Of a DNA stretch of 64,000 nt, positions 54,379 through 62,812 are shown in pieces. The stretch lies in assembly GCF_050753365.1 (NCBI RefSeq), contig NZ_JBLZFY010000010.1, forward strand, positions 7,350 through 71,349. The letters run 5' to 3'. The position numbers were made by a program, and so were the translations under genes. This stretch comes from Geminocystis sp050753365 (GTDB taxonomy: Bacteria; Cyanobacteriota; Cyanobacteriia; Cyanobacteriales; Cyanobacteriaceae). The first letter of the stretch is position 1; the number at the start of each line of letters is the position of its first letter. The notes under the pieces are model-generated. The model did no database searches and had not been told where the DNA came from. It worked only from the letters and a program-made list of their open reading frames with translations.

Positions 54379-54383
54379 CAACA

Positions 54384-54590
54384 GAATTTACGCAATGATA
54401 GTGATATAGCGTTTATTAAAACTATGAGGTACAGTTTTTTATACAACTTTCCATTGCCTATTGCCCATTCCCTATTCCCGAATACCGATAAGTTTTGTAC
54501 CTCACCATAACGAAAATTGCTATATTCTGTCATTGCGAGGCACGAAGCAATCTCAATTACCTAGATTTTTAGTACAAATGCGTAAGTCCT
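54384..54590. repeat. Repeat of the AGGACTTA family, split by the MITE-like element
   Basis: The left part (GAATTTACGCAATGATAGTGA) and right part (TTCTGTCATTGCGAGGCACG to GTACAAATGCGTAAGTCCT) together match the plan of 53138-53228. Removing the 120-bp insert with one TA gives GTGATATTCTGTCATT, against ACGATATTCTGTCATT in the uninterrupted copy. Confidence 0.7.
54405..54524. mobile_element. 120-bp MITE-like element, copy 2
   Basis: Starts TATAGCGTTT, ends AATTGCTATA, with one base different from the copy at 5075-5194. It is flanked by GTGA and TTCTGT and lies inside another repeat, consistent with insertion at and duplication of TA, as for IS630/Tc1-type elements. Confidence 0.85.
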
Positions 54591-54644
54591 AAATTAACAA
54601 TTAACATCGAAAATATTTGTTAAAAAAACTAAAATTGATAAATT

Positions 54645-55322
54645 ATGGCAACCTTAGTTTCACCCTTTTTAATCAAAAAAGAATACTTTAATCAATGGCA
54701 ATCTGCTACTTGGGAAGATTATTTATACTGTGCTGATTCTCAAGAATTAGAAGACGTTAAATTATATTTTTATAATCATCAATTATTAATTCAAATCAGT
54801 CGAGAAGGGGTGAATCATTCCTGCGTAAGTAATTTATTTGTTATCCTATTTGGTATTTGGTTTAGTCAAAATCCAGAACAAAATTATACCTCTTGCGGTG
54901 GATGTTTGTTAGAAAATCAAGCATTGAAAATGGCTTTTTCTCCTGATTTAGTCTTATATTTAGGAGATAATAATTTGAAAAGAAAAGAAGGTGAAAGACG
55001 TTATCTTGATGTCTCAAAATCGGGCATTCCTCATTTAGTCGGAGAAATTTCTGATACCACTTTACCTAATGATTTAGATAAGAAAAAACATCTTTACGCT
55101 AGTTTAAAAATACCTGAATATTGGGTAGTTGATGTTCAAGGAAGACGAGTTTTTTGTTTTCATTTAGACGCAAATAATATTTATCAAGAAGCAGATTTTT
55201 CTCTTACTTTACATAACTTACCGATTAGTTTATTAAACGAAACTTTAAGTCTTTTAGAAAGTCAAACTAATGGTAGTGTTGCCTCTTGGTTTGCTCAAAA
55301 AATTCAAGCATTCAAGAAATAA
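54645..55322 (+). CDS. Uma2-family (DUF820) nuclease-like protein
   Basis: 225 residues with a PD-(D/E)XK-like core: FSPDLVLYLGDN, GIPHLVGEISDTTLPNDLDKK, HLYASLKIPEYWVVDVQGRR. The usual spaced acidic residues and the Asp in the last motif are present. These genes are strongly multiplied in cyanobacteria and their role is unclear. An N-terminal extension of about 60 residues precedes the core. Confidence 0.85.
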   Translation: MATLVSPFLIKKEYFNQWQSATWEDYLYCADSQELEDVKLYFYNHQLLIQISREGVNHSCVSNLFVILFGIWFSQNPEQNYTSCGGCLLENQALKMAFSPDLVLYLGDNNLKRKEGERRYLDVSKSGIPHLVGEISDTTLPNDLDKKKHLYASLKIPEYWVVDVQGRRVFCFHLDANNIYQEADFSLTLHNLPISLLNETLSLLESQTNGSVASWFAQKIQAFKK

Positions 55323-55361
55323 AAAAACCCTGCTTTATGGGCAGGGAATTGATTTTTTATG
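55320..55361. terminator. Bidirectional terminator between the uma2-like gene and ftsH
   Basis: AAAAAAACCCTGC, loop, GCAGGGAATTGATTTTTT: a 6-bp GC stem with A-rich and T-rich flanks, placed between two convergent genes, so it can serve both strands. Confidence 0.75.
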
Positions 55362-55385
55362 GTATTTGTAGAACTTTTTAAAAAA

Positions 55386-57233
55386 TTAAACGATCGCAGC
55401 CATTTTGACTTCGTTGGTGTTCAGAATATCTTGTAATTCGTCAGCGTCAACGGTTTCTTTTTCAATTAACATATCTGCTAATTTGTCTAATACGGCACGA
55501 TTTTCTACTAATACTTGTTTCGCTCTTTGATACGCTTGATCTACTAATTTTTTCACTTCATCATCAATAGCAGAAGCGGTAGCATCAGAAAAATCTCGAT
55601 CGGAGGCAATATCACGTCCCATGAAGACGTTACCATTTTGACGACCTAATGCTACAGGTCCAAGACGCTCACTCATACCAAAACGAGTAATCATTTGACG
55701 AGCAACTCTTGCTACTTGCTGTAAGTCGTTGGAAGCACCAGTGGTAACTTCTTCTTCACCGAAGATGATTTCTTCTGCAATACGTCCACCTAAAGCTACT
55801 GCCATTTGATTTTGTAAGTAGGAACGAGAATATAAACCAGATTCCATGCGATCTTCGCTAGGAGTGAACCATGTTAAGCCTCCTGCCCGGCCACGGGGAA
55901 TAATACTGATTTTTTGCACTGGATCATAGTCTGGCATTAATGCACCGACTAAAGCGTGTCCTGCTTCGTGATAAGCGACTAATTCCTTGCGTTTTTGGCT
56001 CATTACTCGGTTTTTCTTTTCTGGTCCTGCTAAAACTCGATCGATGGCATCGTTGACTTCATCCATAGAAATCTCAGTCAAATTACGACGAGCGGCTAAA
56101 ATAGCGGCTTCATTGAGAAGGTTCGATAAATCAGCACCAGTGAATCCAGGGGTACGACGAGCAATTTTTTCTAAGTCCACATCTGCCCCTAAAGTTTTAC
56201 CTCTGGCGTGAACGTTGAGAATTTCTGCTCTTCCTGCGAAGTCTGGTCGATCGACTACCACTTGACGATCGAAACGTCCGGGGCGTAATAAGGCAGAATC
56301 AAGAACATCAGGGCGGTTAGTTGCGGCAACGATAATAATACCAGTGTTACCTTCAAAACCGTCCATTTCCGTTAATAATTGGTTGAGGGTTTGTTCTCTT
56401 TCATCGTTACCACCGCCTAAACCTGCACCTCTCGATCGACCTACAGCGTCAATCTCATCGATAAAGACGATACAAGGAGCGTTTTGTTTTGCCTGTTCAA
56501 ACAAGTCACGAACACGAGAAGCACCGACACCGACAAACATCTCGACAAATTCCGAACCAGAGATACTGAAGAAAGGCACTCCTGCTTCCCCTGCAACGGC
56601 TTTAGCTAAAAGGGTTTTACCAGTACCCGGAGGTCCTACTAATAAGACACCTTTAGGAATTTTTGCCCCGATGGCGGTAAAGCGTTCACCATTTTTGAGG
56701 AAGTCCACCACTTCGGTTAATTCGAGTTTGGCTTGTTCGATTCCTGCTACATCGCTAAAAGTAACTTGGGTTTGGGGTTCCATTTGTACTCTAGCTTTCG
56801 ACTTGCCGAAGTTCATTGCTTGAGAACCGGGTCCGTTGGAAGCACGACGCAGTAAGAAAAACAATCCTACTAACAGTAAAATAGGGAAAAATAGACTACT
56901 TAAAGCTCTGAACCAGAAACTCTCGTCACTTTGGGGTAAAACCGCAATGTCCACTTTATTTGCTGATAAAATGTCGATTAATTGAGGATCATTAGGGATA
57001 TTGACTAAAAATCTTTGTCCGTCTCTGGCGGTGGCTATAGCTTGGGTTCGATCGGCACTCAGTTGTACTCTTTCTACTTTATCGGTTTGAACTTCATCAA
57101 TAAATTGACTATATTTCCAGCTTAATTGATTAGTTTGGGGTCGATCGAGAAAAACTGTTCCCAGTGCCACTACTACTACAGCTAAAATCGCATATAAGCC
57201 TATATTGCGCCATTTTTTGTTATTTTTGTTCAC
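55386..57233 (-). CDS. ftsH: ATP-dependent zinc metalloprotease FtsH
   Basis: A 615-residue membrane-anchored AAA+ protease. Two helices (about 11-29 and 110-130) flank a lumenal/periplasmic domain. Walker A GPPGTGKT (200-207), Walker B IVFIDEIDAVG, the pore motif FVEMFVGVGASRVR, the second region of homology ATNRPDVLD and the zinc motif HEAGH (422-426) are complete. Cyanobacteria have four FtsH proteins; the length and N-terminus are nearest the shorter FtsH1/FtsH3 type. The exact paralogue is not certain. Confidence 0.95.
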   Translation of the reverse strand: MNKNNKKWRNIGLYAILAVVVVALGTVFLDRPQTNQLSWKYSQFIDEVQTDKVERVQLSADRTQAIATARDGQRFLVNIPNDPQLIDILSANKVDIAVLPQSDESFWFRALSSLFFPILLLVGLFFLLRRASNGPGSQAMNFGKSKARVQMEPQTQVTFSDVAGIEQAKLELTEVVDFLKNGERFTAIGAKIPKGVLLVGPPGTGKTLLAKAVAGEAGVPFFSISGSEFVEMFVGVGASRVRDLFEQAKQNAPCIVFIDEIDAVGRSRGAGLGGGNDEREQTLNQLLTEMDGFEGNTGIIIVAATNRPDVLDSALLRPGRFDRQVVVDRPDFAGRAEILNVHARGKTLGADVDLEKIARRTPGFTGADLSNLLNEAAILAARRNLTEISMDEVNDAIDRVLAGPEKKNRVMSQKRKELVAYHEAGHALVGALMPDYDPVQKISIIPRGRAGGLTWFTPSEDRMESGLYSRSYLQNQMAVALGGRIAEEIIFGEEEVTTGASNDLQQVARVARQMITRFGMSERLGPVALGRQNGNVFMGRDIASDRDFSDATASAIDDEVKKLVDQAYQRAKQVLVENRAVLDKLADMLIEKETVDADELQDILNTNEVKMAAIV

Positions 57234-57574
57234 TGATGGATAGCCTCCTATACATTTATGTTTATTTTATCAATTACTCTTATTATTGGGAGTTTTGAGC
57301 TTATATTTAATATTCCTAAACTCTATGTTAACTTATGTTAAGAATTTTTAGGGATTTTTCTCAGAAATGTATAAAAAGGTATCAGGTATCAGGTTGCAGG
57401 TTAAATTCAAAACTACTATAGAAGAGGTATAGTTTTTAATTTTTTATTAGACATCTTCAAAAATACAGGCAAGATGCCTGTTTTACGGTAGCAAAATCAT
57501 AATTATTGCAGAAGTCTATTATTCATTATTCATTATTCATTATTCATTATTCATTCCTCATTCCTCATTCTTAA
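57234..57574. other. ftsH upstream / hpf downstream region
   Basis: 341 bp. Beside the ACAGGC repeat (57445-57521), it contains a partial copy of the GGCTCTTCTAC family (AAAAGGTATCAGGTATCAGG near 57372 to GAAGAGG near 57426) and tandem ATTATTC units (57518-57556). No frame. Confidence 0.6.
57445..57521. repeat. Dispersed hairpin repeat (ACAGGC family), complete copy
   Basis: TATTAGACATCTTC at the left and GCAGAAGTCTATTA at the right form imperfect terminal inverted repeats around the hairpin ACAGGCAAGATGCCTGT. The most complete of the three copies (others 980-1040 and 31894-31966). Confidence 0.8.
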
Positions 57575-58156
57575 TTAATGATTGACATTACGGGGTTGAA
57601 TAACACCAAAACCACCGTGATTGCGTTGATAAATTACGTTAATATCTCCCGTTTCTTTATTTTGAAACATATAAAAATCATGATCTACCATTTGTAACTG
57701 CTCTAAAGCATCATCGATCGACATGGGAGTCATGGCAAAATATTTCATTCTCACTACTTCGGTAGGTAATTCAGGTTGTCGATCGCCGATAAGATTACCG
57801 TCAACGGGTTTTTCTTCCACCGCATCAGTAGTTTTAACTTGAGAATGAGTTTTCTTATCTAATTGTCTTTCTTTATACTTGCGTAACTGACGGGCAATTT
57901 TGTCAGATACAAGGTCAATACTGGCGTATAAATTTTCACTATGTTCTTGAGCTCGAATCACTGTACCATTAGCATATACTGTTACTTCTGCTTTGTGTTT
58001 ATCACTAATACGAGCATTTCTTGCCACGGATAAGTGGACATCAACTTTAGTGGCTAAATTTTGAAAATGTTTAACAGCTTTTTCTAATTTTTCCTCTACA
58101 TAGTCATGAATAGATTCCGTAACTTCAATATTATTTCCTTGAATTAAAAATTTCAT
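57575..58156 (-). CDS. hpf: Long-form ribosome hibernation promoting factor (LrtA)
   Basis: 193 residues. The N-terminal domain (1-105) binds the 30S decoding site (MKFLIQGNNIEVTESIHDYV; SDKIARQLRKYKERQ). After a charged linker the C-terminal dimerisation domain (135-190) has VRMKYFAMTPMSIDDALEQL and NVIYQRNHGGFGVIQP. In cyanobacteria the gene is called lrtA, light-repressed, and its long leader governs mRNA stability. A long upstream gap here (58157-58853) fits that. Confidence 0.95.
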   Translation of the reverse strand: MKFLIQGNNIEVTESIHDYVEEKLEKAVKHFQNLATKVDVHLSVARNARISDKHKAEVTVYANGTVIRAQEHSENLYASIDLVSDKIARQLRKYKERQLDKKTHSQVKTTDAVEEKPVDGNLIGDRQPELPTEVVRMKYFAMTPMSIDDALEQLQMVDHDFYMFQNKETGDINVIYQRNHGGFGVIQPRNVNH

Positions 58157-58582
58157 AATTTATACTCCATTTATGAGGTAATTATTAACCTTTTTTGTAT
58201 TTGAAAATAAACAAAGTTTTAGCTCTAATTCTCACAATTGAATAGTTTATATTCTTATTTTGCTATAACTAAATCTCCCTCATTAACTATAATTTAATTA
58301 ATTTAGGTTGAGAATTTATCAACTAAAACAGACGATCGAGCTTCTAAATAACATAATAAATTTAAGTGTAGTTTTATGTTATCTAGTATCGTTTTCCTCC
58401 TTTATTTTTTTCTCTATACTATATAGGTTAGCACTTTTATTATTCAAAAAACAAATATTTTAATTTATTTTCATGTTTGCTCATTATTCCATTAAGTTAT
58501 GTAAAGAATACAGAAGAAAAAATGGGGAGTTTAAGCTAAAATTTATGTAGTTTGCTGTCGATAAAGACAAGACGGGAGGACA
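58157..58582. other. Probable leader and promoter region of hpf/lrtA
   Basis: The first 426 bp upstream of the gene have no frame. AT-rich, with CTATACTATATAGG near 58413-58426 as a possible promoter -10 area. A long 5' leader is known for lrtA in other cyanobacteria; its exact start cannot be read here. Confidence 0.4.
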
Positions 58583-58792
58583 GGCAGGGCTGTTTCATTT
58601 TCAAATTTTTGTTTAAGAGAAAGTAATGAGTAAAGAGTAATAAGTAATGAGTTTTGATAATTTACTATCATAAATTGATTATTTCAAGATTTATTATTAT
58701 TACCTGAAATCTGGAAGCAAAAAAACTCCCTAATCCCCTAATACCCTAACACCCTAACATTTTTTAGCAACTTACTTTGAAACAGCCCTGCC
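58583..58792. mobile_element. 210-bp element with perfect 15-bp inverted ends
   Basis: GGCAGGGCTGTTTCA at 58583-58597 and TGAAACAGCCCTGCC at 58778-58792 are exact reverse complements. The interior has no frame and carries TAATACCCTAACACCCTAAC-type short repeats. It looks like a miniature non-autonomous element inserted upstream of hpf. No second copy is in the window. Confidence 0.6.
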
Positions 58793-58853
58793 TATATAAC
58801 CTAGATTTCCTCGCTATAATCCGATAATCTTTAGATTGAGCGAGGAGAAAATG

Positions 58854-59741
58854 TTAAACTTCCATCATGGCACGAGAAATTAAACTCCGTGCGATCGATT
58901 GTGTACCAGTATGTTCAAAGTAATTAGTTGACATATCAATAAAAGCGGCGAGATAATCTAATTGATCTTCAGAAAACTCGACAAAGCTATGAAGATTTTT
59001 GACTACTGTATTTTGAGTGATGCTGTGACTAGCAACAAATCCTGTCATCCATCCTTTAACGGCGGAAAAACTATTACCAATGAAGTTCAATTGTCCTGTG
59101 GGATTTCCTCCCGGAATAAAACGACTAACACTAGAAAAAGCAGGATTATTGCTTAATTCTTTTCCAGAAAGATTGCTGATGGTGGATTCCACTTTTAAGA
59201 TAAAATCAGCCCCAAAAGGTACAATACCATCGAAACAGACTAAGGCAGCCATGCGAGTTAAGGCATCTTTTTCGTATTCTCCTAATGCTTTGACAAAATC
59301 GCCGATACTGTCTCCGGGTAAACCGTTGATTTGACAAAATGCCACTACTTCTACAACTAATTTTATCGCTAAATCTAGGGCTTGAGCTTTTTCGTTATCA
59401 GGGGTTAAGCGATTCAAAAAACTGAGTAACCCAATTTTTGAGCCGACTTTATTTGCTAAGGCTGCTGCCCCTAAAGCGTAATCTGTTTTATCAACAGTTT
59501 GATATAACCATAAAGCATTTTGATAGCCTTGGGTTTTATCATTAAACAACCATACCGCTCTATCGCCAATTTTTTGGATCATTTGTTCATCAGTTTCTCC
59601 TGTCACTTCTCGAATCATTTGTTCAAAATTAGTGATATTTTGCCATTGCCCCGGTATCGCAAAATCAAGGGATTTTAATACCATCGTGGTAATATTATTT
59701 TTAGGTAAATTATCGACTAACTCAAAAATTGCTTTACTCAT
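58854..59741 (-). CDS. Conserved cyanobacterial protein of unknown function
   Basis: A 295-residue, mainly helical soluble protein without signal peptide. Short hydrophobic helices recur (ALGAAALANKVGSKIGLLSFL, LDLAIKLVVEVVAFC), as does an internal IGDxxxx motif (KIGDRAVWLFND, DSIGDFVKALGEYE). No known domain is recognised. A hairpin (CCTCGCT ... AGCGAGG, 58809-58843) follows the stop. Its neighbour on the upstream side is a lipoprotein gene, 52 bp away in the same direction. Confidence 0.65.
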   Translation of the reverse strand: MSKAIFELVDNLPKNNITTMVLKSLDFAIPGQWQNITNFEQMIREVTGETDEQMIQKIGDRAVWLFNDKTQGYQNALWLYQTVDKTDYALGAAALANKVGSKIGLLSFLNRLTPDNEKAQALDLAIKLVVEVVAFCQINGLPGDSIGDFVKALGEYEKDALTRMAALVCFDGIVPFGADFILKVESTISNLSGKELSNNPAFSSVSRFIPGGNPTGQLNFIGNSFSAVKGWMTGFVASHSITQNTVVKNLHSFVEFSEDQLDYLAAFIDMSTNYFEHTGTQSIARSLISRAMMEV

Positions 59742-59793
59742 TTTTTCTTAATTTTTTATTGGTAATGTGATTAAAATTTTTCAGAAAAATAAT

Positions 59794-60312
59794 TTATTTT
59801 AGGTTTGCTAAGTTACTTAAATCGAACTTACTTAACCATTCTTTTCTTTGTTGTAAATCAAAATTGGGATTGCTCGATCGAATACTAACTTGATAACGAT
59901 CGCCCACTAAAACCGCCGTATTATTAGTTCCTTTTTCTACCATAGGAAAACCATTAATTGTGTCCGTAGCATTGTTAAAATCGTCTTTAGCAGTGGGATT
60001 GCTGATAGTATCAAAAATAGCTAAAGTTGCTAAATCTTCACCATTACGCTTTAATTTGGCTTGAACAAAACCTGATTTTTCTTGAGTGAAAACCCGTTCA
60101 TATTCTCCACTACTAACAGGAAAAAATTGATTAAAAGTGGCACCTTTTACAGCGTCTTTGTCAACAGCAGTATTTCTATTTCCAGCGTCTAGGCTTTCTT
60201 GTTGTGCCTGTTCAAAACGTGATGGAGGTTGAGGGCTACAAGCAGATAAAAGTAGTAAGGAAAATAAACAAAAAGAGATTATTAAACGAGATATTTTATG
60301 CTGATTTTTCAT
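59794..60312 (-). CDS. Predicted lipoprotein
   Basis: 172 residues with a signal peptide and lipobox (LLLLSACSPQ; Cys25 becomes the lipidated N-terminus). The mature part is small and mixed, with GATFNQFFPVSSGEYERVF, then GFVQAKLKRNGEDLATLAIF and VGDRYQVSIRSSNP. The pattern resembles conserved cyanobacterial lipoproteins of unknown function. It may be in an operon with the downstream gene. Confidence 0.75.
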   Translation of the reverse strand: MKNQHKISRLIISFCLFSLLLLSACSPQPPSRFEQAQQESLDAGNRNTAVDKDAVKGATFNQFFPVSSGEYERVFTQEKSGFVQAKLKRNGEDLATLAIFDTISNPTAKDDFNNATDTINGFPMVEKGTNNTAVLVGDRYQVSIRSSNPNFDLQQRKEWLSKFDLSNLANLK

Positions 60313-60442
60313 TGTCTTAATTAACTAATAATTGATCATCATTTTCGATCACTAAGTTTCATTTTTCGATCGAACTTCCCATTACTATAGCAAAATTTAT
60401 TAATTCATTCATATAACTACATGAACAAAAGCGTCTTACTTT

Positions 60443-60811
60443 TTACTTGATTCGTTGAATTATGACTAATCCACCCTCAATATTATCAATTTGTAATCGA
60501 TAACCTTGTAACATCATCATTCCCAATAAAGGCTCTGTTTCAGCCTGATTAACTTCAATTTCTCGATATTCTCCATCCCAAATAACACTGCATTCATAAA
60601 TATCAAAGACAGTTTCACTACCATCTCCCAATGTACCACGATCTCGATATTTCCATGTTAAATTTAGTTCAGTAATAATACTCAAGGGAAGACTCAAAAA
60701 TCCTGTAAAGCCAGTATCAATAACAGTTTGAATATACTTCGTAGCATTCCCATTTTTGATTACCAAAGAAATTACAGCTTCATAATTTCTATTTACATAT
60801 CCTTGCATCAT
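60443..60811 (-). CDS. Clan AA (retropepsin-like) aspartic protease
   Basis: 122 residues from the ATG at 60811. The catalytic motif is VIDTGFTGFLSLP (normally DTGA/DTGF), followed by LGDGSETVFDIYECSVIWDG as the flap area and EPLLGMMMLQGYRLQID at the end. Such single-domain proteases act as dimers. The start overlaps the stop of the upstream gene as ATGA, so translation is coupled. This start gives the family's usual length. Confidence 0.82.
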   Translation of the reverse strand: MMQGYVNRNYEAVISLVIKNGNATKYIQTVIDTGFTGFLSLPLSIITELNLTWKYRDRGTLGDGSETVFDIYECSVIWDGEYREIEVNQAETEPLLGMMMLQGYRLQIDNIEGGLVIIQRIK

Positions 60812-61077
60812 ATAGGGTCTTTTAGACTCCTTGCACCAAATCGATGAACTGCACGATAACCAATACGCACTACCCAAGGTTGAGCATCAGGTAACTTATC
60901 ATATAGTTTTTTTGTAGCCGTTATGGTATCCTTTGCAATTTCAAATTCACCCGTTTTAATGTCAATAGCGACAATCTTTCCAAAATTATCTTTTTCTATT
61001 TGCTGACGGAGTTTATTTTCATAGATTTCGTCTCCGATTCGTGAAAATTCCTCTTTGCTATATAGGGGATGTCTCAT
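60808..61077 (-). CDS. Small partner protein of the clan AA protease
   Basis: 89 residues starting MRHPLYSKEEFSRIGDEIYE; the frame is open upstream but that part is low-complexity. Conserved-looking blocks are NFGKIVAIDIKTGEFEIAKD and AQPWVVRIGYRAVHRFG. This small protein plus protease arrangement is common in cyanobacteria and resembles a two-gene cassette; a toxin-antitoxin-like role is only a guess. The stop overlaps the protease start by 4 bases. Confidence 0.7.
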   Translation of the reverse strand: MRHPLYSKEEFSRIGDEIYENKLRQQIEKDNFGKIVAIDIKTGEFEIAKDTITATKKLYDKLPDAQPWVVRIGYRAVHRFGARSLKDPI

Positions 61078-61276
61078 TTTAATTAACAATGTACCATTAA
61101 TAATTAATCTGTTTATGATCATTTTAACTAAAAAGAATTTGAGATAAGAATTTAACTTTTTCAAGGTCATGTTAAGATTTGTTTCTTTTTTCAACAATTT
61201 GTAACAGTTATAGCATCTAATAGAGAGTCCAAATTAGGGTAAACTAATTTTATAAAAAATAATACTCGTTAATAAA

Positions 61277-61762
61277 ATGAGCATAGTTAGTCAAGTTATT
61301 CTCAAAGCCGATGATGAATTACGCTACCCCAGTAGCGGTGAATTACAAGGAATTAAAACATTTTTAGATTCTGGTTTACAAAGATTAAAAATTGCCGAAA
61401 CCCTAGCGGAAAACGAGAAAAAAATCGTAGAAAAAGCTAGTCGGGAATTATTCAGAAAACGCCCTGATTTCAGAGCGCCGGGGGGTAATGCCGCTGGACA
61501 AAAGCAGTATAATCAATGTATCAGAGACTTTGGTTGGTACTTACGTTTAGTTACCTATGGAGTTTTAGCAGGTGACAAAGAACCGATCGAATCCATTGGT
61601 TTAATTGGGGTCAAAGAAATGTATAATTCTCTTGGAGTTCCTCTTAATGGAATGGTAGAGTCAATTCGCTGTTTAAAAGAGGCTTCTTTAGGTTTACTTA
61701 CCAAAGAAGAAGCAGAAGAAACAGCACCTTATTTCGATTATATGGTTCAATGTATGGCTTAG
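61277..61762 (+). CDS. apcD: Allophycocyanin alpha-B subunit
   Basis: A 161-residue phycobiliprotein of the phycobilisome core that acts as a terminal emitter, passing energy mainly to photosystem I. The start VSQVILKADDELRYPSSGEL is typical of ApcD and differs from ApcA. The bilin-binding Cys81 is in YNQCIRDFGWYLRLVTYG. Gene stands alone, as in other cyanobacteria. Confidence 0.95.
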   Translation: MSIVSQVILKADDELRYPSSGELQGIKTFLDSGLQRLKIAETLAENEKKIVEKASRELFRKRPDFRAPGGNAAGQKQYNQCIRDFGWYLRLVTYGVLAGDKEPIESIGLIGVKEMYNSLGVPLNGMVESIRCLKEASLGLLTKEEAEETAPYFDYMVQCMA

Positions 61763-61782
61763 TTTTATAACGGGCTTTTTGT

Positions 61783-61798
61783 AAGGGCTTTTGCCCTT
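61783..61798 (+). terminator. Hairpin after apcD
   Basis: AAGGGCTTTTGCCCTT is a 6-bp stem with a four-base loop, 20 bp after the apcD stop. The downstream T-run is weak (AATCCTTCT), so termination strength is uncertain. Confidence 0.6.
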
Positions 61799-61850
61799 AA
61801 TCCTTCTATAAATTTAAAATATTTAATCGTTTTTTTCGGTTATTAAAGAT

Positions 61851-61916
61851 AGGGAAGAGGGAAGAGCGGAAAAGGGAAAAGGGAAAAGGGAAAAGGGAAA
61901 AGGGAAAAGGGAAAAG
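61851..61916. repeat. Heptanucleotide tandem repeat GGGAAAA
   Basis: Eight or so units of GGGAAAA, preceded by variant units (GGGAAGA). STRR-type. The same unit is found inside the type IIG gene at 42187-42219. Confidence 0.9.
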
Positions 61917-61970
61917 TTTTAATGATTTTGATTCTAAAAATTAGAATTGATAATTGCAGAACGTTTACCT

Positions 61971-62050
61971 GTTTTTAAGTAAAAATTGCCTAAACTGCAC
62001 ACGATAAGGGCTAATGTAATAAATCTAAATCTTTAATTTTAAGCAAATCC
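61971..62050. repeat. About 95-bp dispersed repeat, diverged copy
   Basis: TTTTTAAGTAAAAATTGCCT, then AAACTGCACAC and TTTAATTTTAAGCAAATCCTC align with 6411-6509 with a shortened right part. Confidence 0.6.
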
Positions 62051-62056
62051 TCGTTA

Positions 62057-62596
62057 ATGGTTATGCCTAAATATGCAGATGATTTGACAAAAAAAACTTC
62101 TTGGTTACACACAAATCTTTTACTTTCTTTAATTCTTTTTTTATCTACTTATGGTGTGGTAGGATGGACGATGGCTGGAATTGCTAACCATTGGGCGATC
62201 GTACTGAGAGAACAAAATACTTTCATTAATTTACTAATTCAAGAAGATTTATTGCCTTTAATTATTAAGTTATTAATATTAGTAGCAACAGTTTTTATTT
62301 CCTTAATTTTAAGTAGCCCTTTAGTGTTAATTACTTTTATTTTTGAAGAGAGTATTAATTCAGATTTAAAGGCTTTTATTGCTATCTTATTTTGGTCGAT
62401 CGTACTGGTATTTATTTTCTGTTCTTTTGATTATTTTTCCCATTTATTAGTCATAATTTCCAGCAATATTTTACTACGTTTAGACTTACAGAAACTTAAA
62501 TATAAAAATTGGCAAGTATTGACGTTAATTTTTGTCTTAGCCTCCACTGCTTTTTCTTTCGGGTTTATTTTATTTGATTTTCTTTCTGTCGTTTAA
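62057..62596 (+). CDS. Membrane protein of unknown function
   Basis: 179 residues with four probable helices (about 20-45, 66-95, 104-135 and 152-178). No charged catalytic motif. It may be a cyanobacterial hypothetical; I do not recognise a family. A second ATG two codons in is an equal choice of start. Its 3' end overlaps the scrap of a DNA methyltransferase gene on the other strand. Confidence 0.65.
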   Translation: MVMPKYADDLTKKTSWLHTNLLLSLILFLSTYGVVGWTMAGIANHWAIVLREQNTFINLLIQEDLLPLIIKLLILVATVFISLILSSPLVLITFIFEESINSDLKAFIAILFWSIVLVFIFCSFDYFSHLLVIISSNILLRLDLQKLKYKNWQVLTLIFVLASTAFSFGFILFDFLSVV

Positions 62597-62659
62597 AATT
62601 AATCGATAACTTAAACCTCCACAACCAGAAAATAAATCTATAACAGTGTATTGTTTCAT
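62570..62659 (-). pseudogene. 5' remnant of a C5-cytosine DNA methyltransferase gene
   Basis: The ATG at 62659 begins MKQYTVIDLFSGCGGLSYRL, the N-terminus and SAM-binding motif I (FxGxG form FSGCGG) of Dcm-type enzymes. After about 20 residues similarity ends and the frame stops at 62570 within the neighbouring gene. The PCQ motif and the rest are gone. Confidence 0.8.
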
Positions 62660-62812
62660 TAATATTTTACTTTGATAACATCAATATAATGATTGCGTTG
62701 TATTGCTTTTAGTAAATGCCTTAAAGCCTAATAAGCAAACTATAATCACATTTTATTTTCAATTTTAATTAATCATTTTCAATTTTTCACTGTTGCTGTA
62801 TCATTATTTTAT

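Noticed and set aside
56344..56823. 159-codon plus-strand frame opposite ftsH
   Set aside because: Shadow of the strongly conserved ftsH reading frame.
61851..61916. GGGAAAA array as a CRISPR-like repeat
   Set aside because: Seven-base units without spacers; it is a simple tandem repeat.
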